A stretch of 17,664 nucleotides of DNA from Candidatus Aenigmatarchaeota archaeon (GTDB lineage: Archaea > Aenigmatarchaeota > Aenigmatarchaeia > PWEA01 > JACRMZ01), in contig JACRMZ010000097.1 in NCBI GenBank assembly GCA_016219455.1, positions 1-17,664 of the forward strand. The letters run 5' to 3'. Position 1 is the stretch's first letter; each line of letters starts with the position of its first letter. The notes below the pieces were generated by a model. The model was given only the letters and a program-made list of their open reading frames with translations. It was not told where the DNA came from and ran no database searches. This document shows, piece by piece, positions 7,849 through 13,571 of this stretch. A program made the translations under genes and the position numbers.

Positions 7849-8222
7849 TTTCCGCGACGTTTGAAAACTACGAGATGGCATACGTTGCCTACAGGCTGCT
7901 GAAGAATGTCCTGGAGGCAGAGGGGTTCAAGATTGCCTCCGAGATAAAGGGGGATTCTCGCGCAGTCGTGATGAAACGTAACGGGGAGTCGATAAGCTTC
8001 TCATACAGGCACGTCAATCCAGTCGAAGTCGCGTTCAAAATAGACGGCGAGGACAAGCTGGTGGAACATGTAATATTGGAGTGGATGTCCGCGTTTCTTT
8101 CATCAACTGCAACAAAAATATTCGGCTTCAAAGTTAGCGACAGCACGAAATCCCGCATATCAGAGCACGTCAAGAAGATTGTCGAGGAGATGCGGAAGGA
8201 CATAGAAAAACAGGCTAAATGA
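7845..8222 (+). CDS. Unrecognised 125-residue protein coupled to the antiporter
   Basis: Starts at the ATG at 7845, which overlaps the antiporter stop as ATGA; GAGGTGA 5 bases upstream is a good ribosome-binding site. Both point to translational coupling. The protein opens MISATFENYEMAYVAYRLLK. It alternates predicted helices and strands, and a charged helical tail ends at residue 125 (KIVEEMRKDIEKQAK). It has no membrane segment, Cys cluster or recognisable catalytic motif. The size resembles the small KEOPS subunit Pcc1 or similar alpha/beta proteins, but I cannot establish homology. Being co-translated with the antiporter suggests, without proving, a regulatory or accessory role. Its stop overlaps the convergent YggU-like gene by 8 bases. 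Confidence 0.75.
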   Translation: MISATFENYEMAYVAYRLLKNVLEAEGFKIASEIKGDSRAVVMKRNGESISFSYRHVNPVEVAFKIDGEDKLVEHVILEWMSAFLSSTATKIFGFKVSDSTKSRISEHVKKIVEEMRKDIEKQAK

Positions 8223-8424
8223 CCTCTATCATCTTCTTCCGCGAGCCTGCTCCTGACAAAATGGACACGCTGGCTTTGGGTACTTTGAAATAGGAGGATA
8301 TCTTTTCAATGAGCTCTTTATTGGCTTTTCCTTTCTGAGGCGGCGATAAAACACCCACAGTAATCTCATCGCCGTTTACTTCGATAAAATCCCTGTGGAG
8401 CCTGACGGAAACCTTGTAAATCAT
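8215..8424 (-). CDS. DUF167/YggU-family small protein
   Basis: 69 residues, slightly short for the family. GDEITVGVLSPPQKGKANKE is the conserved core: the V-x-(A/S)-P-P-(Q/V)-x-G-K-A-N segment followed by a helix and SILSGAGSRKKMIEV, which ends the domain. DUF167 proteins are widespread in bacteria, archaea and eukaryotes and their biochemical role is not settled. The ATG overlaps the stop of the upstream deoxyribosyltransferase-like gene as ATGA, so the two are one transcript. The 3' end overlaps the convergent 125-residue gene. Confidence 0.9.
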   Translation of the reverse strand: MIYKVSVRLHRDFIEVNGDEITVGVLSPPQKGKANKELIEKISSYFKVPKASVSILSGAGSRKKMIEVI

Positions 8425-8807
8425 TCCGTATCGTACTTCTCATCAAGCCCAAGGAGGACGTTCTGTATGCTCTTGTGCGGCGTTCTTTTCACATCCCATT
8501 TGTTTATCAAAAACACGGGCTTTTCTTTCATCAGCGCCATCCCAAGATCAAACCTGCTTCCCTCACTCTCCTTTGTCCAGTAGACGTGGACTTCGTCTGC
8601 CCACTTCATAGCGTCCCTGTTCTCGTGGCAGATGTTGTATCCGAGACCCTGAGGGTCGTACTGGTTCGTGTCCCTTGCAGGATAGTGAACATCGCACCCC
8701 ATTTCCTCAAGCATTGAAACGTAAGTCTCAAGGAAAAACTGGTCCCTGGGGTCCGCACCCCTGACAGGGCATATTATGAATATCTTGTTTCCACCTTTCT
8801 TGACCAT
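8421..8807 (-). CDS. Nucleoside 2-deoxyribosyltransferase-like protein (PF05014 type)
   Basis: 128 residues. IFIICPVRGADPRDQFF at 9-25 is the first strand and nucleoside-binding loop. HYPARDTNQYDPQ at 41-53 and WADEVHVYW at 69-77 carry the conserved Asp region, and EGSRFDLGMALM at 82-93 is the active-site helix start. In characterised deoxyribosyltransferases and in DNPH1 the last motif reads (Y/M)ELG, with Glu as nucleophile; here it is FDLG with Asp87. The family transfers deoxyribose between bases or hydrolyses nucleotide N-glycosidic bonds, so a nucleotide clean-up role is plausible but the substrate is not inferable. A TATA box about 26 nt upstream implies a leaderless mRNA with the YggU-like gene as second cistron. 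Confidence 0.82.
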   Translation of the reverse strand: MVKKGGNKIFIICPVRGADPRDQFFLETYVSMLEEMGCDVHYPARDTNQYDPQGLGYNICHENRDAMKWADEVHVYWTKESEGSRFDLGMALMKEKPVFLINKWDVKRTPHKSIQNVLLGLDEKYDTE

Positions 8808-8826
8808 GGAAACGATTCTAAGGCAA

Positions 8827-8837
8827 ACTTTAAATAA
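8827..8837 (-). promoter_or_regulatory. TATA box for the deoxyribosyltransferase-like/YggU pair
   Basis: TTATTTAAAGT on the minus strand is centred about 26 nt before the ATG at 8807. Confidence 0.55.
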
Positions 8838-8861
8838 GCGTTTAGATTGTTAACCGCTCTA

Positions 8862-9356
8862 TCAACGGTAAATCCAGCCGTCTTTATCTTTATTTCTGTT
8901 TTGAATCAATCTGCCCCGCTTATATGTTTGTGTGTAAGTGTAACTTGGCTTTTGTTTTCTTGTTGTCCAGACAGAAAACTTTAGCTCGTCTTCGGTGTTA
9001 ATAGAATTAACATAACTCAGAATGTTTTTCATAATATTGGCTCTATATTTGGTAAAAATGACGGAATCAAGAACTCCCGTTGTATCTCCAGGATATACCC
9101 ACCATTCATGTTTTACGGGTGGAAACCACCAATGTTTCGCGTTTTTTATTCTTTGTTTATATACCACTCTTTCATCAAAAAACAGGTGACATATTTTACA
9201 AAGAGTCACCAAATTTGATTTATCATGACTTTGAGAAAATTCGTATCCTTCTACGTGTGCAATTTCCAAATCATTCTTACCTCTACACGAAACACACTTC
9301 TTATCTCTCTCTAAAACTTCTTGTTTGAGTTTATCACTAAGTGGCTGTCGTGACAT
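8862..9356 (-). CDS. HNH endonuclease-like protein
   Basis: 164 residues. CVSC at 21-24, the EIAHVEGY strand with His34, Asn48 in SNLVTLC, and CKICH at 53-57 make a zinc-supported HNH motif. The arrangement C-x2-C, then AH, N, C-x2-C-H, is that of small HNH nucleases. His34 would be the general base and the two CxxC pairs hold structural zinc. After about residue 70 the protein is rich in Trp, Tyr and basic residues, with no domain I recognise. The gene is visibly richer in A+T than all its neighbours, with AT-ending codons, and lies between host genes just downstream of tRNA-Leu. This suggests recent transfer. There is no adjacent methylase or toxin partner, so it could be a defence nuclease, a remnant of an integrated element or a free-standing mobile gene. 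Confidence 0.85.
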   Translation of the reverse strand: MSRQPLSDKLKQEVLERDKKCVSCRGKNDLEIAHVEGYEFSQSHDKSNLVTLCKICHLFFDERVVYKQRIKNAKHWWFPPVKHEWWVYPGDTTGVLDSVIFTKYRANIMKNILSYVNSINTEDELKFSVWTTRKQKPSYTYTQTYKRGRLIQNRNKDKDGWIYR

Positions 9357-9380
9357 ATTCGATGACTGAATAACAAGGTT

Positions 9381-9390
9381 CTAATATTTG
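9381..9390 (-). promoter_or_regulatory. TATA-like box for the HNH gene
   Basis: CAAATATTAG on the minus strand is centred about 29 nt before the ATG at 9356. The HNH gene therefore appears to have its own leaderless promoter and is not simply read through from tRNA-Leu. Confidence 0.45.
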
Positions 9391-9397
9391 ATTTGAT

Positions 9398-9460
9398 GAA
9401 ACTTTTCGTAGTATTGTGTGGTAGCCCTCGGGCATCTTCTAGCCTATGACGAAAAGTTTC
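9398..9460. repeat. Perfect 12-bp inverted repeat abutting the 3' end of tRNA-Leu
   Basis: GAAACTTTTCGT at 9398-9409 and ACGAAAAGTTTC at 9449-9460 are exact reverse complements separated by 39 bases. The right arm ends at the base directly adjoining the encoded CCA (9461-9463). The spacer contains a smaller GCCC-TC-GGGC palindrome. As RNA it would form a 12-bp stem in the tRNA trailer. It could be a processing or termination structure, or terminal repeats of a small element. Confidence 0.8.
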
Positions 9461-9585
9461 TGGTGCGGGGGAAGAGATTCGAACTCTCGAAGGCACTAAG
9501 CCACAGGATATCTTCATTGCATCAAGCTCGATACTTAAGAAGCCAATCTTAAGTCCTGCCCCGTTGGCCGCTTGGGTACCCCCGC
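9461..9585 (-). tRNA. tRNA-Leu(UAA) with a 38-nt anticodon-loop intron
   Basis: The acceptor arms GCGGGGG (9585-9579) and CCCCCGC (9471-9465) pair fully. The discriminator A is followed by an encoded CCA at 9463-9461. The T-arm is GAGAG-TTCGAAT-CTCTT. The anticodon stem CAGGA pairs with TCCTG around loop CTTAAGA, giving anticodon UAA at 9551-9549. A 15-nt variable arm (GGC/GCC stem) fits the long class II arm of Leu. The mature tRNA is 87 nt with CCA. The intron lies at the canonical 37/38 position, and a TATA box lies 26 nt upstream. Confidence 0.93.
9510..9547 (-). other. Intron of tRNA-Leu(UAA), position 37/38
   Basis: Removal restores the 7-nt loop CTTAAGA closed by CAGGA/TCCTG. The 3' splice bulge reads ATA, cut AT/A. 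The central helix pairs only C32, U33 and U34 with AAG, plus an A-G mismatch, so the bulge-helix-bulge is relaxed. Exact ends can shift by up to two bases because of a repeated AT. The intron contains CTTAAGT, a perfect 7-nt complement of exon bases spanning the anticodon. Confidence 0.85.
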
Positions 9586-9606
9586 TTAATTGTGTTTTCT
9601 CGCCTG

Positions 9607-9615
9607 ATTATAAAT
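9607..9615 (-). promoter_or_regulatory. TATA box for tRNA-Leu(UAA)
   Basis: ATTTATAAT on the minus strand is centred 26 nt before the tRNA 5' end. It begins 2 bases after the stop codon of the upstream gene. Confidence 0.6.
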
Positions 9616-9616
9616 C

Positions 9617-10300
9617 TCAGATGGGCTTCTGCTCATGCCTTCCCCTGAAGGAAAGCCGCTCGTTTACGCGGCCGTACCCTTCGGAAATGTAATAAAACTC
9701 CTTCTTGCCCGTCTCGTTCCATTTGTCACGCGAGTTCTTCTCCAGCTTTTCGAAAACTGGGTATATTTCATCCAATCTGTAGTTCATCATCTCGTCGCTT
9801 TCGTACTTTGAGAAGTTCCTTTTGAACCAGCCCTTTGCGCCTGAACCAAAGGAGTCTTCGCGCTCCTGCGCAAGGTCGTAATACTTCTGGATCTTTTCTT
9901 CAAGTTTTTCCGAAACGCCGATTTCCAGAAGGGAGCTGCTGTCGACATCAACGATGCTTTCTGGAGAAAGCTTCCGGAGCGCGTTGTTGAACGACCTCCT
10001 CTTGCCTGCCTCACGCCACGTCAACGCTCCGAAGAAAGCCGCGGCTGGCGCCGCGGTTATTGGGTTGAAGCTTGAAAGAATCCCGAAATAACCGCCACAG
10101 AACGCGTCGTACGATGTCATGATAGTATTCAGAGTTTTCTCATTGCCTATGTACTCCTTTACCGCATCCTCCTTCAAAGAAGTCGAATAAAAAATTATCT
10201 CGCTGTCCGGTTTGATGAGCTCCTTGAAGCCGAACTTCAGCCCCTGTCCCCTGAACTCGACCCCAACGTAGGGGATTTCAACGAACTCAAGCTTCCTCAT
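9617..10300 (-). CDS. Unrecognised 227-residue protein with a hydrophobic hairpin
   Basis: Starts with ATG at 10300, 25 bases after the rpoD stop, with no strong ribosome-binding site or separate TATA box. It may be the distal gene of the uS13-RpoD transcript. Residues 1-60 look like a small alpha/beta region. Residues 64-96 (YDAFCGGYFGILSSF, then ITAAPAAAFFGALTW) are hydrophobic and broken by Asn-Pro, as in a membrane hairpin. The rest, including 131-200, is charged and helical. There is no signal peptide and no motif that I can assign. It may be a lineage-specific membrane-associated protein. The arrangement (soluble arm, short hydrophobic hairpin, charged tail) loosely recalls the 557-residue unknown in this window, but I see no sequence similarity. 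Confidence 0.75.
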   Translation of the reverse strand: MRKLEFVEIPYVGVEFRGQGLKFGFKELIKPDSEIIFYSTSLKEDAVKEYIGNEKTLNTIMTSYDAFCGGYFGILSSFNPITAAPAAAFFGALTWREAGKRRSFNNALRKLSPESIVDVDSSSLLEIGVSEKLEEKIQKYYDLAQEREDSFGSGAKGWFKRNFSKYESDEMMNYRLDEIYPVFEKLEKNSRDKWNETGKKEFYYISEGYGRVNERLSFRGRHEQKPI

Positions 10301-10325
10301 CGCTTTATGATTGGACGGAATTCTA

Positions 10326-11102
10326 TTAATCCTTCTCGAAACTCGCGACTTCGGAGCTCCAGCCCTTTATTATCTCGCATGCCCGATCCACAATCTGCTC
10401 GACTGGTATCGTGTAGCTCTCGACCATCACAATGAAGCTGTCATCGATGCCCTTTATGGTTATCGCGCCGGGCTCGGCGACTTCAACGCAATGATTGCAA
10501 AGCGTGCATTTCTCCTCGTTCTTCACAAGGGGGGCTTCCTTTCCCATCTCAAAAACTTTTGTCGGGCAAATGTCAACTATCTCCTCGGCGTTGTCTATCT
10601 TCCGTTTGTTGACCTTCACTGATGGATAATTCTGGTAGCTTGCGATTCCGGATTGCCACTTGCTGTGCTCTTTGCCCACACCAAGGCGTGCAAACGCCTC
10701 AAGCTTGACATGATGGCCCTCAAGAAGCTTCACAATGGGCATGTTCTGATGAACGGGCTTGACTCCCTCCGGGCATCTTAAGTCGCCTGAATAAACCATG
10801 CATGGCCCCTTTGCCTCCAGCGTAAACACGGCTTGGCAATTGCTGCACCCTTCGCCTTTGCAATCGCATTCGCTCCTCATCTTGAAAGCGACGTCTGAAG
10901 ACAATGGTATGTGCCCCAACCTCTGGGCAATGAGCTCATCGAAAAGTGCCGAGTTGTTTTCAGTGACCTTGATGTAATCTACAGCAAGGACTGGTATCGC
11001 TGTCATGACTGCTCTCCGAAACGAGTTCATGAAAGCCGTTGAAACGCCCTCAACTGACATCCTTACCTTGTTGTCCTTCTTTTCTATTATGTTGATTTTC
11101 AT
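10326..11102 (-). CDS. rpoD: DNA-directed RNA polymerase subunit D (Rpb3/alpha homologue)
   Basis: 258 residues. The N-terminal dimerisation region contains GVSTAFMNSFRRAVMTAIPV (19-38), the alpha/Rpb3 signature. Cys79, Cys81, Cys86 and Cys89 form the Rpb3-like zinc loop. A ferredoxin-like insert at about 170-215 carries Cys179 (in CP) and C199TLC202NHC205, the four ligands for one [4Fe-4S] cluster; the second set is replaced by Glu-Pro at 210-211. Archaeal RpoD proteins vary in having such clusters, which are thought to stabilise the D-L heterodimer. The ATG follows GGTGG, a good ribosome-binding site, 15 bases after the uS11 stop. The protein forms the assembly platform with RpoL, RpoN and RpoP. 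Confidence 0.97.
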   Translation of the reverse strand: MKINIIEKKDNKVRMSVEGVSTAFMNSFRRAVMTAIPVLAVDYIKVTENNSALFDELIAQRLGHIPLSSDVAFKMRSECDCKGEGCSNCQAVFTLEAKGPCMVYSGDLRCPEGVKPVHQNMPIVKLLEGHHVKLEAFARLGVGKEHSKWQSGIASYQNYPSVKVNKRKIDNAEEIVDICPTKVFEMGKEAPLVKNEEKCTLCNHCVEVAEPGAITIKGIDDSFIVMVESYTIPVEQIVDRACEIIKGWSSEVASFEKD

Positions 11103-11117
11103 TTTCCACCTTTCAGA

Positions 11118-11507
11118 CTACAGTCTCCTTCCTTTCCTGCCGCCTGGCTTTCTTGTCGTATCGTGCGGTATGGGAGTAACGTCCTCTATGCCTATTATCC
11201 TTAAACCGACTCTTGCTATTGCCCTTATTGCAGGCTGTGCGCCCTGCCCGGGATTCTTTGAATCATGGCCGCCTGGTGCGCGGACTTTTATGTAGACCTT
11301 CGTGACGCCTTTTTCCATCGCCTGCTCAGCCGCTTTTCTGGCAGCCTGCATTGCTGGAAATGATGAGCCCTTCTCCCTGTCTTTATCTGTCATCATGCCG
11401 CCTGATATCCTGCTTATCGTCTCTGCGCCTGTTATATCGGTAACGTGGACTATGGTGTTGTTCCCTGAGGAATAAACGTTGACGATCCCTGTTTTGTCTG
11501 CCATCAT
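11118..11507 (-). CDS. rps11: Small ribosomal subunit protein uS11
   Basis: 129 residues, archaeal length. [20 protein letters not shown], the [20 protein letters not shown] segment and the C-terminus [18 protein letters not shown] are conserved in uS11, a platform protein near the mRNA exit and E site. Start choice: ATG at 11507 overlaps the uS4 stop (ATGA); the immediately following ATG is an alternative that only drops one Met. Operon order uS13-uS4-uS11-RpoD is the standard archaeal one. Confidence 0.97.
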   Translation of the reverse strand: MMADKTGIVNVYSSGNNTIVHVTDITGAETISRISGGMMTDKDREKGSSFPAMQAARKAAEQAMEKGVTKVYIKVRAPGGHDSKNPGQGAQPAIRAIARVGLRIIGIEDVTPIPHDTTRKPGGRKGRRL

Positions 11508-11965
11508 TTCACCTTGAGAGTTATTTTGTCTTCAAGAGACTTCGGTATCATTGCCGAAGGCCACTTGAGCCTCCTTTCCCCCACAAGGACGAGGCCATGC
11601 GCTATGAGCTGCCTTGCATGCTTTGCAGTTGAGGCAAGGCCTTTCCTGAAGACTATTGTCTGAAGCCTTCGATTAAGTATGTTTTCGAGCCTGACATTGA
11701 GCACGCTGTCCAGTGTCGGACTCTCGATGAGCCCCAACTTATCAAGCTTTGCAAGGAATTCCTTCTCAGTCTTCTCGTTTCTTTGCGCCCGGAGAGACCT
11801 TGCAAGCCCCCTTATGCTCGTGAGCTTTGCCTCTGCCTTCCAAATCTCCTGCTTCCGCTTGAGGCCGAACTCCTTCATTATCTTTCCTTCCTTCTCTATC
11901 CGCGCCTCATCCCAAGGCTTAAGCGGGCGGGAATACTTCTTCTTCTGTTTTCTTGGATGCCCCAT
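11504..11965 (-). CDS. rps4: Small ribosomal subunit protein uS4
   Basis: 153 residues, a little short for archaeal uS4. [20 protein letters not shown] is the archaeal N-terminus. [20 protein letters not shown] followed by [17 protein letters not shown] (about 93-130) is the S4 RNA-binding domain. The protein nucleates 30S body assembly. The N-terminal zinc-binding cysteines of bacterial uS4 are absent, as in archaea. The ATG lies 4 bases after the uS13 stop and the stop overlaps uS11. Confidence 0.97.
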   Translation of the reverse strand: MGHPRKQKKKYSRPLKPWDEARIEKEGKIMKEFGLKRKQEIWKAEAKLTSIRGLARSLRAQRNEKTEKEFLAKLDKLGLIESPTLDSVLNVRLENILNRRLQTIVFRKGLASTAKHARQLIAHGLVLVGERRLKWPSAMIPKSLEDKITLKVK

Positions 11966-11969
11966 AAAA

Positions 11970-12488
11970 TCACTTCTTCTTTTCCTCTTTCTTTGCCGGC
12001 GCCTTTGCAGGGGCTGCGGCTGCTGAGCGCACTTCCTTTTTCTTTATGACACCAAGCGCTCCCTTGGATGTACGGAAAGATGACCTCGTCCTTTGGCCGC
12101 GCACTGGCAACCCCTTCCTGTGCCTGACTCCCTTGTATGAACCTAATCTTTTGACGAATTCAAGATCCTGCCTGTGGGTTATGTCAAGGTCTGCTGAAGT
12201 AAGATGGGATGTTTTTCCGGTGAATGGGTCGTCCCTGCGATTGAGAAGATATTTCGGGAACGTCGGTTTTTCAAGAGTGCCTTTCAATTTGTCAACGTCT
12301 GCTTCAGAAAGCTGGCCCATTTTTGCATTCGGGTCAATGCCTGCATTTTTCAGCATCGCATTTGCTATGGAAAAACTTATCCCCTTCACTTTGAGAAGCG
12401 CATTCCTCACGCCCCTGTTTCCGTCTAAGTCTGCGCCGAGGAATCTGACGATTCCCCTCCCGTCGTCCTTGTTGGTCTGTTTATCCAA
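11970..12488 (-). CDS. rps13: Small ribosomal subunit protein uS13, with Ala/Lys-rich tail
   Basis: 172 residues. IVRFLGADLDGNRGVRNALL, the helix-two-turn-helix segment after it, and GVRHRKGLPVRGQRTRSSFR identify uS13, which contacts the head of the 30S subunit, the P-site tRNA and bridge B1. The start appears to be TTG at 12488: there is no ATG before the conserved core, the offset matches the family, and GAGGG lies 7 bases upstream. The end is a low-complexity tail, AAAAPAKAPAKKEEKKK, beyond the usual terminus. A TATA box 54 nt upstream leaves a leader of about 28 nt, unlike the leaderless genes around it. First gene of the operon. Confidence 0.95.
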   Translation of the reverse strand: MDKQTNKDDGRGIVRFLGADLDGNRGVRNALLKVKGISFSIANAMLKNAGIDPNAKMGQLSEADVDKLKGTLEKPTFPKYLLNRRDDPFTGKTSHLTSADLDITHRQDLEFVKRLGSYKGVRHRKGLPVRGQRTRSSFRTSKGALGVIKKKEVRSAAAAPAKAPAKKEEKKK

Positions 12489-12536
12489 AAATTTCCCTCT
12501 TTATCCCTCGATTACGTCTTTTATTTTGAGACCAAG

Positions 12537-12547
12537 CATATATAAAC
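12537..12547 (-). promoter_or_regulatory. TATA box of the uS13-uS4-uS11-RpoD operon
   Basis: GTTTATATATG on the minus strand, 54 nt before the TTG start. The implied start site near 12516 gives a short leader carrying the GAGGG ribosome-binding site. Confidence 0.6.
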
Positions 12548-12598
12548 CTTTCTGAACCGCAAGTAATTCCGAAAGTGGATTTTACGTGCATAGAAGCC

Positions 12599-13267
12599 TT
12601 ATTTTATCTCAAATGTTTCGAAAATACCTTCCGCAAGGCTGGGAAATGAAAGATCCCCCTCTATGTCACCAAAGGCTGACAAATACTCAACCGTCATTGT
12701 TAAGCCATGCGTCTTTCCTGACACCTCATTGAATACCAGCATATCAAAACGGCTCTGGTTAAGCTCTTTCGAAAGTCTGTAGAAGTTTACATGCATAACA
12801 GATGCGATTTTTCCATCCTTTAGGCGTATTTTGTGGCCTTTTGCCGGATATTGATCATAGAAAACTCTGTCTTTGTTGGAGGTATACCCACTTTTCCAAT
12901 CATCCGTCGCTTCTTCAAGCGAGGCGTATTTTCTACTTGTAAGACTCCACAAGTTCACGATAACTGGACCGTTTTTGTAAAAAGGTTTAAACGTAACTCC
13001 GTCCCCTCTGTAATACGTTTCCAAGTGGGTCCCTTTTACATATTCTTTATCCAACGACCACCATCCTTCAGGAACGTGAAACTTGTATTCTTCTGTATCT
13101 ACAATTTGACTCAAATTAAATCCGGTTTTGTTATGAAAAATGACAGGATCCTCAAGCACATCTAACTTTCCTGCCTGACCTTGCTGACCAACACAGCCAA
13201 CAATCAGGGCTAATGCTAACACTGAAGTTATTTTTATTTTATCTGTGATGTGCTTGTTTGGAACCAC
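12599..13267 (-). CDS. Putative secreted lipoprotein, 222 residues
   Basis: GTG start at 13267, preceded by AGGAGA with good spacing; no in-frame ATG is suitable. Residues 11-25 give a signal peptide ending in a lipobox, ALIVGC, so Cys25 is the probable lipid anchor. It is followed by a flexible VGQQGQAGK linker. The mature part is about 195 residues of beta-rich sequence with conserved-looking aromatic turns (FHVPEGWWSLDKE at about 63-75). The wording around PEGW recalls PsbP-like or other small extracytoplasmic beta domains, but I cannot assign a family. It has no Cys other than the anchor. It stands alone, downstream of the tRNA-Ser gene on the same strand. The likely place is the outer face of the cytoplasmic membrane. 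Confidence 0.8.
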   Translation of the reverse strand: MVPNKHITDKIKITSVLALALIVGCVGQQGQAGKLDVLEDPVIFHNKTGFNLSQIVDTEEYKFHVPEGWWSLDKEYVKGTHLETYYRGDGVTFKPFYKNGPVIVNLWSLTSRKYASLEEATDDWKSGYTSNKDRVFYDQYPAKGHKIRLKDGKIASVMHVNFYRLSKELNQSRFDMLVFNEVSGKTHGLTMTVEYLSAFGDIEGDLSFPSLAEGIFETFEIK

Positions 13268-13300
13268 ACGTTTCTCCTAACTCTATTGTATTCTGTTTTT

Positions 13301-13311
13301 CGTATTAAACG
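13301..13311 (-). promoter_or_regulatory. TATA-like box for the lipoprotein gene
   Basis: CGTTTAATACG on the minus strand is centred about 39 nt before the GTG start. It leaves a leader of roughly 12 nt that includes the AGGAGA ribosome-binding site. Confidence 0.4.
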
Positions 13312-13338
13312 TCGTGGAGTTTGGCGCCGAGGGAGGGA

Positions 13339-13411
13339 CACTCAGAGCCCTTCCTTTTACTGGAGAAGCCCCCAACAACAGGGAGCTTTCTTTTCCCAAA
13401 AGAAGGGCTCA
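13339..13411 (-). other. Intron 3 of tRNA-Ser(UGA): T-loop, position 59/60, 73 nt
   Basis: It splits TTCAAA/T in the T-loop. The splice motif is complete: outer helix GGGGG/CCCTC; central 4-bp helix TTCA/TGAG; 3-nt bulges AAT (cut AA/T) and TGT (cut TG/T); inner helix GAGCCCTTC/GAAGGGCTC (9 bp, extendable through TTTT/AAAA with one bulged G). Excision recreates a T-arm identical to that of tRNA-Ser(GGA). Confidence 0.92.
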
Positions 13412-13443
13412 TTTGAACCCCCGTGAGCAAAAGCTCACCGGAT

Positions 13444-13527
13444 CTCTTTACAGGGCAATGCCTGTCGATTCATCATCTCCGCCATTCAGAGTCAAGCCAT
13501 GAGCTCATCCTCGACTGACGTCGAGTA
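13444..13527 (-). other. Intron 2 of tRNA-Ser(UGA): anticodon loop, position 37/38, 84 nt
   Basis: Excision rejoins CTTGAA to A and restores a 7-nt loop closed by CCGGA/TCCGG. The splice bulges AAT and AGA flank a weak central helix (C-G, U-A, U-A plus a G-A mismatch). Two strong hairpins sit near the ends: CTCGAC/GTCGAG at 13510-13525 and ACAGG/CCTGT at 13450-13465. ATGAGCTCAT at 13499-13508 is a perfect palindrome. Box C/D-like words are also present. Confidence 0.87.
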
Positions 13528-13543
13528 TTCAAGTCCGGCGCGT

Positions 13544-13571
13544 TAAGTCAGCGGATACGTAGATCCAGCTT
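13544..13571 (-). other. Intron 1 of tRNA-Ser(UGA): D-loop, about position 20/21, 28 nt
   Basis: Splice motif: central 4-bp helix GGTC/GACT (one G-U pair) with 3-nt bulges CAA (cut CA/A) and TAA (cut TA/A), and inner hairpin AGC-T-GGAT/ATCC-GCT. Excision leaves the 13-nt D-loop AAGCCAGGTCCAA, the same length and nearly the same sequence as AAGCCTGGTCCAA in tRNA-Ser(GGA). Confidence 0.88.

Noticed and set aside
8862..9356. Homing endonuclease of the tRNA-Leu intron
   Set aside because: The gene lies outside the intron and the intron is only 38 nt. Archaeal tRNA introns are usually associated with LAGLIDADG enzymes when they encode any. Mobility of the HNH gene itself is left open.
9398..9460. 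H/ACA or C/D guide RNA at the tRNA-Leu inverted repeat
   Set aside because: No ACA follows the stem on either strand. TTGATGA near 9394 lacks a matching CTGA box at a sensible distance.
13314..13502. Plus-strand open frame of 62 codons
   Set aside because: It is antisense to the three-intron tRNA-Ser(UGA); no ribosome-binding site and no protein family.
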